Assembly (NCBI GenBank): GCA_026708265.1
Contig: JAPOVI010000070.1
Coordinates: forward strand, 1-64,000
Origin: Acidobacteriota bacterium
Lineage (GTDB): Bacteria > Acidobacteriota > Vicinamibacteria > Vicinamibacterales > UBA8438
Length of the DNA stretch: 64,000 nucleotides
Reading direction: 5' to 3'
A model generated the notes under the pieces. It was not told where the DNA came from and did no database searches. It saw only the letters and a program-made list of their open reading frames with translations. A program made the position numbers and the translations under genes. Positions 29,533 through 39,455 of this stretch are shown here, piece by piece; position 1 is the first letter of the stretch; each line of letters starts with the position of its first letter.

Positions 29533-29622
29533 CTCGGCGCAGTTTCGTGACGCTCTTGTGACGGTCCGTGCGCAAGCTGTGCGCTCTTCTGGGCTACCCT
29601 CCCCGGGCGGAGGGTGGGTGGT
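29533..29622 (+). repeat. Intergenic phased-repeat module, copy 8
   Basis: CGTGACGCTCT TGTGACGGTC CGTGCGCAAGC TGTGCGCTCTTCT GGGCTACCCTCCCCGGGCGGAGGGTGGG. Confidence 0.85.
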
Positions 29623-30086
29623 CTGTCATGGCAGGCGGCCTGCTCGGCCCGCGCGGCGGCGTGAGCGGGCTGTGTGGTGGCGTGAGCGGGCCGTGCGGCG
29701 GCCTGCCTGGCCCGCGCCAGGCGGGAGTTGTCTCGCGAGCACACGGAGCGCGACATCGAGCATGTCCAGTCCCGTGCCCACGCGGAGCTGCCGTGACTGT
29801 GTTAGCGGCCGGCGGCTCTTGACAGGTGGGCGGGCTCACCCGACCATCCACACCAAACCCGTGGCGCCTCCAGGCGTCTGCCACCCAATCCCCCAGCCCA
29901 GGGGTTCATGACAACCCGGGCAACTCACGGCTCCCGCCGGGTACGAAACCCTCCCCCCGACGGCGGCCGGAACCACCCAGGCAGGGCCTACCTCGTAACA
30001 GCCTGGCTTGTTTTTCTCCAGCTGGGTTTTGGAGTGACGCCGCTCGCGCACGTAGGCACGCAAGACCACCCCTACAATCGCCAGCC

Positions 30087-32483
30087 ATGACAGCAGCCGC
30101 TCATCCTCCGCGCGGATCGATCGGCGAACGGGTGCCCGTGAGGGACGGTGACCGCTTCCTCAGCGGCGGTGCGACCTACTCGGATGATGTCGTCGTGCCT
30201 GGGATGACGCACGCGGCTGTCCTTCGAAGCTCCCACGCGCATGCGAGAATCGTCCATATCGATACCGCCGCGGCACGTGAGGCGCCGGGTGTTCTGGTTG
30301 TGATCACGGGCGCAGAGGCTCGCGATGTCGCGGGACCGATTCCGCACTGGATGAGCCCCGTGGACGGCGGCGGCAACCACGCTGACGTCTTCTGCCTGGC
30401 CCTCGACAAGGTGCTCTACGAGGGACAACCCGTGGCGGCGGTCGTAGCGCAGACCAGGGCCGATGCCACCGCGGCGCTTGCGCTCATTGACGTCGAGTAT
30501 GAGCCGCTGCCGTTCGTGATAAACGCCGAGGAGGCGCTCGAACCCGACGCACCCTTGCTGTACGAGGACTGGCCGGACAACGTGATCGAGCGCGGTCGGT
30601 TTGAGGACGGGGATGTCGATAGGGCCTTCGCGCGGTCGCCTCACGTCGTGGAGGACGAGATCCATATCCAGCGTTACACGAGCGCGCCGATCGAGACGCG
30701 CGTTTACGTGGCCGACTGGGACGTACGCGGCGGGCGGCTCACGGTGCATGGCACCTTCCAGAACCCGCACATCGTGCGCGGTGTGCTCGCGGGCGCCCTC
30801 GACCTTCCCGAGACGCGCGTGAGGGTGATCGCTCCGGCAATCGGCGGCGGCTTTGGAATGAAGATGCACGGACACCCCGAGGAGGTGCTGGTGTGCGTGC
30901 TCTCGAAGCTTGCGGGCCGGCCTGTCAAGTGGTTTGAGACACGCCAGGAAGCGCTTCACATCGGTGGGCGCGAGCAGATTCATCGCTTCCGCGCGGCGTT
31001 CGACGACGACGGGACGGTCACCGGCTTGGTGGTCGACATCGTCGCCAACGTCGGGGCGCTCCAGGCCCTCTCGAGCTGGGGCATGGTCTTCGTGACCGCG
31101 CTGAGCTTCCCCGCCGGCTACCGCATCGCGAACGCCCGCGTCGACTTCACGATCGTCGCGACCAACAAGGGCGTGTGGAACGGTGCCCGCGGCTACGGGA
31201 AAGAGGCCACGACGTTGTGCATGGAGCGCATGATCGAGCTCGTGGCCGCGCATCGTGGGCTCGACCCGGTGACGGTGCGCCGCCGCAACCTCATTCGGGC
31301 CGACGAGTTTCCCTACACGACCACCTCGGGGTTGAACATCGACTCGGGCGACTACCACGGCGCTCTCGAGGCGATGCTCGAGCTGCTCGACTACGCCGGC
31401 TGGCGCCTCAAGCAGGAGCGCGCGCGGGCGGAGGGACGCTATCTGGGTGTCGGCATCGCCTATGAGCTGACGCCGGAGGGTGCCGACATTCCCCACACCA
31501 TCGTTAGCGGCTACGACACGACGACGGTGAAGATGGGCCCGGACGGAGCCGTCACCGTGCTGACTGGCGTGACGAGCCCGGGAGGCGGGAACGATACGGG
31601 CATTGCTCAGATCGTGGCGGGGGAGCTCGGGATCGATCCGGCCGCGATCCTCGTCATCCAGGGCGACACGGACGCGTGCCCGTACGGGTTCGGTAACTAC
31701 TCGGGGCGCAGCATGCTCGTTGGAGGCGGCTCGGCCGCCCTTGCCGCTCGTGATATCGGAGGGCGGCTCCTGAAGGTTGGCGCGGCCATGCTGGAGGCCG
31801 ATGAGTCCGACCTCAAGCTCGCCGATGGGCGCGTGAGGATGCGGGGCGAGCACCTGCACGGGATCGCCATCGGCGCTGTTGCCAATGCCGTCTACACGCT
31901 CGCGTTCGCCGATGCCAGCATGGTGACGCCGCCCCTCGAGGCAACCTACACCTACAAGCCTGGCAACATCAGCCACACGCCTGACGCGAAGGGGCGCATC
32001 AACCCCTACCCGACCTACTCGAACGGAGCATACGGGGCTGTCGTCGAGGTCGATCGTGAGACGGGCGCGGTCGAGATCTGCGATCTTGCCTCGGTACACG
32101 ACTGCGGCACGATCGTCAATCCCGCCCTTGTCGAGGGGCAGACCCTCGGCGGCATTGCGATGGGAGCCGGGGCGGCGCTCAGCGAGGAGCAGCGATACGG
32201 CGCCGCAGGGCACCTGCTCTCCAACCGCCTCAAGACGTACCTCATGATGCGCGCCGGCGATCTTCCTGCCATCAAGCTCGGCCACCAGGTCACGCCGAGT
32301 CCGTACACGCTGCTCGGCACCAAAGGCGCCGGCGAGGCTTCGGTTGGAGGAGGGCTTGCCGCCGTCGCCAACGCCGTCGCCGATGCGCTCGGGCCGCTCG
32401 GCGTCCCAATCCGCCAGTTCCCGCTCACGCCGCCGAGAATTCTCGCTCTCATCGCCGCGCACGGGGACACCGAGCCCGCTTAG
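30087..32483 (+). CDS. Xanthine dehydrogenase family molybdopterin-binding (large) subunit
   Basis: IGERVPVRDGDRFLSGGATYSDDVVVPGMTHAAVLRSSHAHARI; APAIGGGFGMKMHGHPEEVLVCVLSKLAGRPVKW; GTKGAGEASVGGGLAAVANAVADALG. Confidence 0.9.
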   Translation: MTAAAHPPRGSIGERVPVRDGDRFLSGGATYSDDVVVPGMTHAAVLRSSHAHARIVHIDTAAAREAPGVLVVITGAEARDVAGPIPHWMSPVDGGGNHADVFCLALDKVLYEGQPVAAVVAQTRADATAALALIDVEYEPLPFVINAEEALEPDAPLLYEDWPDNVIERGRFEDGDVDRAFARSPHVVEDEIHIQRYTSAPIETRVYVADWDVRGGRLTVHGTFQNPHIVRGVLAGALDLPETRVRVIAPAIGGGFGMKMHGHPEEVLVCVLSKLAGRPVKWFETRQEALHIGGREQIHRFRAAFDDDGTVTGLVVDIVANVGALQALSSWGMVFVTALSFPAGYRIANARVDFTIVATNKGVWNGARGYGKEATTLCMERMIELVAAHRGLDPVTVRRRNLIRADEFPYTTTSGLNIDSGDYHGALEAMLELLDYAGWRLKQERARAEGRYLGVGIAYELTPEGADIPHTIVSGYDTTTVKMGPDGAVTVLTGVTSPGGGNDTGIAQIVAGELGIDPAAILVIQGDTDACPYGFGNYSGRSMLVGGGSAALAARDIGGRLLKVGAAMLEADESDLKLADGRVRMRGEHLHGIAIGAVANAVYTLAFADASMVTPPLEATYTYKPGNISHTPDAKGRINPYPTYSNGAYGAVVEVDRETGAVEICDLASVHDCGTIVNPALVEGQTLGGIAMGAGAALSEEQRYGAAGHLLSNRLKTYLMMRAGDLPAIKLGHQVTPSPYTLLGTKGAGEASVGGGLAAVANAVADALGPLGVPIRQFPLTPPRILALIAAHGDTEPA

Positions 32484-32578
32484 CCCGGGGGCGCTGCGCC
32501 GAGACCACGTGGGGCGCTGGGCCGGGGGCTGCGTCCGGGGCGCCTATGCCCCGTCACCCGCCCTCAGCTTGCGAAAGG

Positions 32579-32665
32579 CAACCCACCCCCTACCCACCAC
32601 CCGGGGGGGAGGGTAGCCCAGGAAGGCGCACGGGATTGTCACAGAAGCGTCACGAAACTGTGGCC
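32579..32665 (-). repeat. Intergenic phased-repeat module, copy 9 (three-unit form)
   Basis: Reverse complement: CGTGACGCTTC TGTGACAATC CCGTGCGCCTTCCT GGGCTACCCTCCCCCCCGGGTGGTGGGTAGGGGGTGGG. Confidence 0.83.
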
Positions 32666-32941
32666 ACGCTGCACGGCCCTGCGCAGCCTGTCGTCCCTGC
32701 ACTCGACGCGCCTCACCCTGCGCGCCCTGTGGCCGCCCTTGCCGCTATCTCGGCCTCATCCAGGTCATCCCCTTAGACCTGCCTACCTTGACACCGCCAG
32801 CCTCCAAGAAGGCCCGCTTGGGCCAACGCGCATTTAAGATTCATAGGGAACGTCGCGGAACGAACGTCGCGAAACGGGCGCCTACTGATGGTGCTCGGCG
32901 GCGCCTGCGGTCGCCGCGCAGACGAACGGGGAGTGGCCAGC

Positions 32942-33364
32942 ATGGGACAGATGAGCAATGCCGAGATCGCCAGGTTCACGGCGGAGTGTTTCAACACGCG
33001 AGACTTTGGTGCGACGAACCCGTTTCTCTCAGAGGATCTCGAGTGGAAGGAGATCCCCAACGGCCGCGTGTTCCGAGGCCCAGCAGGAGCGATCGAGGAG
33101 TACGAGGCGTGGGCTCGTGCCTTCCCGGATGGCAGGGTGGAGGTCAAGAACGTCATCGGCGAGGGTGATCGTGTGGTCGTCGAGATGGTCGTCACCGGCA
33201 CGAACACCGGCCCTATGCTCGGACCGGACGGCGCCGAGCTTCCGCCTACCGGGAAGTACACCGTCCTCGGGTTGTGCGACGTCATGGAGTTCAAGGACGG
33301 CCAAGTGATTGGAGGGCGAAGCTACTTCGACCTCGACACGCTCAAGCGCCAGCTGCAAGGCTGA
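32942..33364 (+). CDS. SnoaL-like (ketosteroid isomerase fold) protein
   Basis: MSNAEIARFTAECFNTRDFGATNPFLSEDLEWKEIPNGRVFRGPAGAIEEYEAWARAFPDGRVEVKNVIGEGDRVVVEMVVTGTNTG. Confidence 0.82.
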   Translation: MGQMSNAEIARFTAECFNTRDFGATNPFLSEDLEWKEIPNGRVFRGPAGAIEEYEAWARAFPDGRVEVKNVIGEGDRVVVEMVVTGTNTGPMLGPDGAELPPTGKYTVLGLCDVMEFKDGQVIGGRSYFDLDTLKRQLQG

Positions 33365-33438
33365 GCACGTGCTCGGGCTTGCGTCGTCGAGCAGGCCGGG
33401 AATGATCGACCAGGGCGCACGGTAAGGCCCGAGCGGCC

Positions 33439-33890
33439 TTGAGTGGCTGCTGCGATCTCCTGATCGTCGGTGGAGGCACGGCTGGCATGCCGTGTGCGAT
33501 TGCCGCTGCCGAGGCGGGCGCGCGCCCGGTGGTTGTCGAGAAGACCGAGGATGTTGGTGGCACGCTTTCCGTCAACTTCACCGGGCACATCTCAGCGCGT
33601 CGGGGACGTGCCGGCAGCGCGCGCGGGGGATCGACGACTCGCCCGACGAGCACTTCGCCGACGTCATGCGTATCAGCAACGTGCTGGCTGATCCGCTGCT
33701 CGTGCGGCTGGCTGTCGATGAGGCTCCCGCCACGATCGACTGGCTTGAGGACCTGGGCTTCGACTTCGATCCCGACTGTCCAGGGTTCGCCTACCTCCAC
33801 GAGACCTACTCGCGGCCTCGCACCTACTGGGGGAAGGCAGGGGGCGTGTCGATCCTCGCTGCGCTGCGCACCCGTTGGGATGCGCAGTGC
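33439..33890 (+). pseudogene. Truncated and frameshifted FAD-dependent oxidoreductase N-terminus
   Basis: CCDLLIVGGGTAGMPCAIAAAEAGARPVVVEKTEDVGGTLSVNFTGHISA, then next frame GTCRQRARGIDDSPDEHFADVMRISNVLADPLLVRLAVDEAP...GKAGGVSILAALRTRWDA, then similarity ends. Confidence 0.7.
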
Positions 33891-34560
33891 TGGAGGACGC
33901 CGATGCGGAACTGCGATCGCCGGCGGTTCCCATCCGCGAGCCCGCGCGCGATGGCCGCCAAGACGACGTCGCTAAGGAACTCGACCGAGTGGACCGCGTT
34001 GACGATCACCCCTTCCGCGATCTCGCCGGCGAGCCGGCTCACGCCTGCGCGTGTCACACCGAGGTAGACGGGGATCGGCAGCTCGGGACGCACACGGTCG
34101 GGTGCATAGCTGCCGACCCGGTAGAAGCTCCCCTCGAAGCGAGCAGGCTGGTCGGGCCGTGCGGCCCAGACGGCTCGCGTTGCGCTCACGAGCTCGCGCA
34201 TGCGCTCGATCGGGTGCTCATAGGGGATGCCGTGCCAACCCTTGCTGCGATCACGCGGCATGACGCCGAGGCCGACCAGGTACCGGCTCCCAGAGATCTC
34301 TGCAAGGCCGGCTGCAGCGAGTGCCATTGCGACGGGCGTCCTGGTCGGCGTTACGACTGCAAACAGGAGCGAAATCCGCTCGGTACGCATGACCGCCGCC
34401 GTGAGCAGCGAGAACGTCTCGTTGTAGCCATCGCCGGCAGAGATGAGGTCGAAGCCGCTCGTCTCAGCCGCCTTAGCGAGCTCGAGTGAGGCGGCGATGG
34501 GCAACAGCGGATAGCTGATCGCGACGCCGAGCTTCAACGACGCCTCGCCGCCTGGGGCAC
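33885..34560 (-). pseudogene. C-terminally truncated LLM-class oxidoreductase
   Basis: KLGVAISYPLLPIAASLELAKAAETSGFDLISAGDGYNETFSLLTAAVMRTERISLLFAVVTPTRTPVAMALAAAGLAEISGSRYLVGLGVMPRD...RRRSQFRIGVLQ, then similarity ends. Confidence 0.65.
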
Positions 34561-35411
34561 CGTTCCGTCCTCCCATGCAGCGTGGCGTGGAGGCTCGAGC
34601 CACGAGGTTGTGTCGAGGTAGCCTTCGACGATGGCCTTGCCGCCCTCGTAGTCGCGACGGGTCATGTCAATCGGCCCCGCCGTCTCGCACAGGAGCACCG
34701 CGCTGAATTGGCTCACCATGGGCGCATGCCAGAACTCCGCCGGATTGCCCATGCAGCTGCCCGGAGCGACCCGGCTTGAGCCGGCGAGGAGCATGTCGCC
34801 GGCCAGGAAGATCATTCCCTCCCATACCCCGTGCACGTGCTCCTGCGGATCGGCATGGCCGGGGGACATCAGCCACAGGCGCAGGAAGCCTGCTGGCGGA
34901 CGCTCCGCAGGACGCCCGCCTCCGCGAGGCGCAGCGACTTGGAGAAGCCGGCGTGCGGGGCGTGCGGGTACTCCCGCTCCTGCCGCGGTTCGTGGTGAAC
35001 GCGGGTCACGTGAATCTACTCCCGCCCAGAGGGCGCCATCGACGGGTTCGAGAACACGAACACCTGGGCTCCGCCGGTGCTGCCGAGATCGCAGCCGAAG
35101 CCGCGGGGCACCAACGTGTATCCGCCCGCACCCACTTTGGCGCCCTCGACAGACAGGTCGCCCTCGCACACGGAGAGCTCGAGCGTCGCCTCCTCGTCGC
35201 AATGCGTTGGCGGCCAGCCCGCGGGCAGCCGAGCCATCGATGTCGGAGCGCCCGTGACCGCGTCATGCGAGATCAGCTTCGACTCGAGGCCACGGAGGAG
35301 CCGAACATCCCCCTGATGCACCGAGTCGAGCGCATGGATGCTGAAAAACTGCGGCTCGGCGCGGCTCTTCCGCGCTCGCTCGGCTCGAGAGAGAGAGAGA
35401 GAGAGAGTCAC
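34534..35411 (-). pseudogene. Cupin protein, frameshifted
   Basis: N-part (35016..35411) LARLPAGWPPTHCDEEATLELSVCEGDLSVEGAKVGAGGYTLVPRGFGCDLGSTGGAQVFVFSNPSM; C-part (34534..) PQEHVHGVWEGMIFLAGDMLLAGSSRVAPGSCMGNPAEFWHAPMVSQ. Confidence 0.55.
35387..35407. repeat. Dinucleotide simple sequence repeat (GA)10.5
   Basis: ctcGAGAGAGAGAGAGAGAGAGAGtca. Confidence 0.95.
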
Positions 35412-35529
35412 AGCCTTCGTCGTTCACGCCCTCCGCGGGAGGATCCCTCGAATGGATTGCGCGCGGCGGTCGCCTTGAGTATAAGGGCGTCATGCTGGCT
35501 GTCCCATCCCACGGCGTCGGGGAGTAGAG

Positions 35530-36197
35530 GTGTGGAAGTACGAGGCGCTGCTGGTTCTGCACCTCGTGTTCGTGATCCTCTGGCTTGGCCGGACCTGTTC
35601 TCCTGGTACGTGTGGGCGGCTCTCCGCAATCCGCGCTACGACATCTCAGGCCGGATGGTCCTGACCGAGACGTTCCGCATGCTCGACCAGTACTCGTGCA
35701 CGGCGACCATCCTGCTGATCCCGACAGGCATCGGGCTCTTACGCCTCGGCGGCTTCGGACTTCAGAACCTCCCGGTCGCGCTGCTCTGGCTCGCGGCCGG
35801 CGTTTGCTTCCTCTGGGTCATCGGCAGCGTCTGGATCACCGGTATCCAGCGCAGCTGGAAGGGGATGAAGTGGTTTGCCCGTACCGAGCTCGTGCTGCGC
35901 TTGCTCGTCGCGATCGTGGCGCTCATCATGCTCGGAACCTCTCTCGGCTCAGGCGACACCGTAACCTCCACCTGGCTCCTGATCAAGATCACGATTTTCG
36001 CGTGGATCATGCTCGCGGCAATCGCGGCCTTCCTGCTCCCGAACCCCTTCGTGATGATGTACGAGATGTCTCAGTCGGGGGCGATGCCCGAGCGCGAGTC
36101 TCGCTTCACCCAGAGCATCGACCGGATCATGTGGATCGTGGTCGCGATCAACACGACCCTGATCGTCATGGTCATCGTCGCGGTGGCGCGGCTCTGA
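35530..36197 (+). pseudogene. Integral membrane protein (DUF2269/CopD-like) with frameshift near 35585
   Basis: VWKYEALLVLHLVFVILWLG (frame 1), then PDLFSWYVWAALRNPRYDISGRMVLTETFRMLDQYSCTATILLIPTGIGLLRLG (frame 3). Confidence 0.6.
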
Positions 36198-36222
36198 TGC
36201 CCGGACGCTCGTGGCCGGCGCG

Positions 36223-36933
36223 ATGACGCTCATGGCCGTCCTCGCTGACGGGCCGCTCCGCGTCGCCCACCTCCTCGTTGCGGCGGCGTGGATCGGCGCC
36301 AATATCGGACTCCTCTACGTGAGCGTTGCAGTCCGGCGGAAGGGGCTCTCGGCCGAGACGCGCGGCGAGCTCGTCAAGGCCCTCGGTTTCCTCGAGCTGG
36401 TCGTTGGCGTGTGCCTGCTGCTGATCATTCCCCTGGGTATCGGCTTCGTCTACGCGGCTGGGCTCGGCCTGCACGACCTCGGCAGCGGCTCGGCCAACGC
36501 GCTGTTCTGGGGCCTGCTGGCGCTGACCGCGGCGTGGATCGCTGCGCACTGGCGGGAGAACCGCGAGCTCGGTGCGGGAATGGTGGCAACGCCCTTCCAG
36601 CGTGTGTATACGCCCGCCAGCTGGGTGCTTCGCTTGGTCTTCTGCGGCTTCTTCCTGATCACCGGGGCAACGTCGCTTGCCGGCAGCGGCATTTGGGCTT
36701 CCGATCACATCGCCTGGAAGTCCATACTCCTTGGGTTCATTCTCGGGATGGAGCGCCTGACGAACTACCTGTTCCGCGACTTCGGGCCGGTGTTCGCCGA
36801 GCTTGTGATCGGCGGGGAGACCCCCGAGCGCTTCGACCGCTTCAACCGGCTGTTTCTGAACGCGTACCCGCCCGTCCTGACCCTCTATGCAGCGATCATC
36901 GCCGGCGCAATCATCGGGGTCACAGGGCTCTAG
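36223..36933 (+). CDS. Integral membrane protein (DUF2269/CopD-like), paralogue of 16890..17603
   Basis: LADGPLRVAHLLVAAAWIGANIGLLYVSVAVRRKG...TNYLFRDFGPVFAELVIGGETPERFDRFN. Confidence 0.75.
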   Translation: MTLMAVLADGPLRVAHLLVAAAWIGANIGLLYVSVAVRRKGLSAETRGELVKALGFLELVVGVCLLLIIPLGIGFVYAAGLGLHDLGSGSANALFWGLLALTAAWIAAHWRENRELGAGMVATPFQRVYTPASWVLRLVFCGFFLITGATSLAGSGIWASDHIAWKSILLGFILGMERLTNYLFRDFGPVFAELVIGGETPERFDRFNRLFLNAYPPVLTLYAAIIAGAIIGVTGL

Positions 36934-37179
36934 CATGTCCTGGGCCGTTGCTGGCGTGGGGCGTGCTCTGGGGACGGTGAGACCCGCACTCGCGAGGAAC
37001 ACGGGGCGCGTCAGCAACACAGGGCGTTTCGGCCGGCGGCTTGCGGCTCGGCGCGGCCGAGAGGGCCGCGAGGGGCTGGCATGCTGCTGCATCCGCCCAG
37101 CGCATGGTCTGCAGACTCCACGGCGTGCCCCGCAGGCAGTTCCCTCCACCTCGGAGGCGTCCGGCGTCTGAGGCGAAGC

Positions 37180-37589
37180 TTCGCTCGGTTGAGCGCTACT
37201 TCAAGGAGGTCTTTGCAGGGCTCGACCTGGACGTTGCCGAGGAGCTGCTGACACCAGATATCGTCGCTCGCGCTCCGGGGGGTGCCGCCGCTGACGAGCA
37301 TCCAGAGCTTTCTGTGTTCTATCGGGGCCTCCTTTCCCGAGCGCCGCGTCGAGGCCGGCCCCAGCGCCATGAAGGGAGATCACGCGTTCGGGTATTCACG
37401 ATCTACCAGAGGCACCTCGGCGAGTTCTGCGGCATCGCGCCGACTGGCAACGAGGTTCAGGTCACGGGTGTCAACCGGTTCCGGTTCTCGGACGAGCGGA
37501 TCAGCGAGGTAACCGTCTGGTACAAGCCGCTCGACCTGCTGGAGCAGATCGGCGCAGGGTCTGAGGCAACCGCCTACGGGAGCGGCTAG
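37180..37589 (+). pseudogene. SnoaL-like ester cyclase, apparently with two compensating frameshifts
   Basis: VERYFKEVFAGLDLDVAEELLTPDIVARAPG ... SIQSFLCSIGASFPERRVEAGPSAMKGDHAFG (other frame) ... FTIYQRHLGEFCGIAPTGNEVQVTGVNRFRFSDERISEVTVWYKPLDLLEQIG. Confidence 0.55.
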
Positions 37590-38094
37590 GCCGCGAGCCC
37601 ACTTCGGCCGTCGCCATCCAGGGCGACTGGGAGGCTCGGAGACCTCGGTCCGGCGTGGGGAGGACCCGCGGGAAGGGTCCACGTGAGGCTGGACGGTGGC
37701 GGGGTGGCTCGTCCCATGTCACGTTGAGCAGGTTGGGAGGGCACCTGCAATTCGCATGCGATGGGGTCGTGGCCTTGTAGGCCGGAAGGGCGCTGATGAT
37801 CATGGCGGAGCGCCGGCCGGGGGGTGGGGTGGTCCCGCGGCCGGAAAGGGCGCCGACGGACCGCAAGCCGCGTCTGCCACGACGGAGCGCGGTAGTCCTG
37901 TGTCCACTGGCGCCGACGGCTGCTGGCTGACACCGGTGCGCTCGATCAAGGTAGTCGCAGGGGGCGCCGGTGCGCCGTTCTCTCAAGCGGCTTCTCGGAG
38001 CGGCTTCTTGCCGCTGGCCACCAGCCCTTCTGTTCCGCCGTCCGGAGGAGCAGCACGCCGAGTGGCGTCGCTACGCAGGACTTGGCACGACCGA

Positions 38095-38187
38095 ATCGGT
38101 GCAGCTTCGTATCACTTCTGTGACAGATCGTGCGAAAGCTGTGCGCATATCTCGGCTACCCTCCCCCGGGTGGTGGGCGGAGGGTGG
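38095..38187 (+). repeat. Intergenic phased-repeat module, copy 10
   Basis: CGTATCACTTC TGTGACAGAT CGTGCGAAAGC TGTGCGCATATC TCGGCTACCCTCCCCCGGGTGGTGGGCGGAGGGTGG. Confidence 0.83.
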
Positions 38188-38266
38188 TTGTGTCTTCCGA
38201 TGGCTGGATGGCGCCGCCTGCCGCGGCTGGGGCCACGTCGAATCGATGAGCCTATGATGAGGCGCG

Positions 38267-38701
38267 GTGATGGGCAAGCACGAGAAGCAGCTGCACGAGA
38301 AGCGCATCGAGATCCGCTGGCGCGACCAGGACCCGCTCGGTCACGTGAACAACGCGGTTTATGCCACGTACTTCGAGGAGGCCCGGGACGAATGGGTCGA
38401 CACGCTACTGCACGGCGTCTCCTCGGTAACGGAATTCGCGCTCGCGCACGTCTCGATCGACTTCCGTCGTGAGCTCACCCAAGACGACGGCTGCGTGATC
38501 TCGCGCTGCAGGATCGTGCGCATTGGCAACTCGAGCATTAGGACACGCGAGGAGCTCGCCAAGCTCGACGGCACGATCGCAGCGCAGGCCGAGGCCGTCC
38601 TCGTCGCGCGCGATCCCGGGGGTGGATCCCGGCCGCTCACCCACCGAGAGCGGGCTGCTCTTGAGCCGCACGTGACCTCTCCTTGTCCAGAACAGACATG
38701 A
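38267..38701 (+). CDS. Hotdog-fold acyl-CoA thioesterase
   Basis: RIEIRWRDQDPLGHVNNAVYATYFEEARDEWVDTLL. Confidence 0.88.
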   Translation: MMGKHEKQLHEKRIEIRWRDQDPLGHVNNAVYATYFEEARDEWVDTLLHGVSSVTEFALAHVSIDFRRELTQDDGCVISRCRIVRIGNSSIRTREELAKLDGTIAAQAEAVLVARDPGGGSRPLTHRERAALEPHVTSPCPEQT

Positions 38702-39052
38702 TCCCGCCCCGGGGCCGGCCGCGTGCCTCCCTCCAGCCAGAGCGTAACCCCGAAGGTGCGCCGTGTCAGCAACGCTTCGTGCCAACACTGAGCCACTCTG
38801 CCCACAAGCGGATCTACTCTCCACATGCGGATCCCACTCCGCCCACACGCAGACCCGCGACGGCGATGCAGGATCGCAGCTCTCGCGCCTCCGCCAGGAA
38901 CCGAACAGCCAGGGCCAGATGCCCGTCGCTCCCCAGCGACGGCCCCTTGAGCCGCACGAGCTGCCCCCGCCCCGCGAGAAGGCCGGAGGCCAACGCACCA
39001 GCTACCGGCCCCCCCGCGGGAGAGCCGACCAACGAGCGAGGAGGAACGGAAG

Positions 39053-39451
39053 ATGCGGATCGCCACGATCGACCGCGACGCAGCAGGCCCGCCGCCAAAC
39101 GCCGAGTGGTTTCCGGGCGGCCCTGTGCGGATGCAGGCCATCAACAACCCCGAGACGGACGGCGTCCAGATGCTCAGCGTGTGGTTCGATGCCGGCGCGC
39201 GCACGCGCCCGCACATCCACGTCTGCGATCAGATCCTGCACGTTGTGGAAGGAGAGGGAGTCGTCGCCACCGCCGACGAGAAGCGGATCATCCGGGTGGG
39301 CGACGTCGTGATCGTTCCCGAAGGGGTCTGGCATTGGCATGGGGCGACGCCCGACTCGGCAATGTGCCATCTCTCGATTAAGCCGCCCGGACCGACCCAC
39401 TGGGATCAGCCCTTCGAGGACTGGGATGCCTACATGGAAGGCGCCAGCTAG
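39053..39451 (+). CDS. Small cupin-domain protein
   Basis: MLSVWFDAGARTRPHIHVCDQILHVVEGEGVVATADEKRIIRVGDVVIVPEGVWHWHGA. Confidence 0.85.
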   Translation: MRIATIDRDAAGPPPNAEWFPGGPVRMQAINNPETDGVQMLSVWFDAGARTRPHIHVCDQILHVVEGEGVVATADEKRIIRVGDVVIVPEGVWHWHGATPDSAMCHLSIKPPGPTHWDQPFEDWDAYMEGAS

Positions 39452-39455
39452 ACGC

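Noticed and set aside
30072-32462. 796-aa minus-strand ORF
   Set aside because: Antisense shadow of the xanthine dehydrogenase-like gene; composition typical of the reverse strand of a high-GC gene.
34776-36197. 473-aa plus-strand ORF as one gene
   Set aside because: N-terminal half is antisense to the cupin gene; only the C-terminal part is a real membrane protein, whose N-terminus lies in another frame from 35530.
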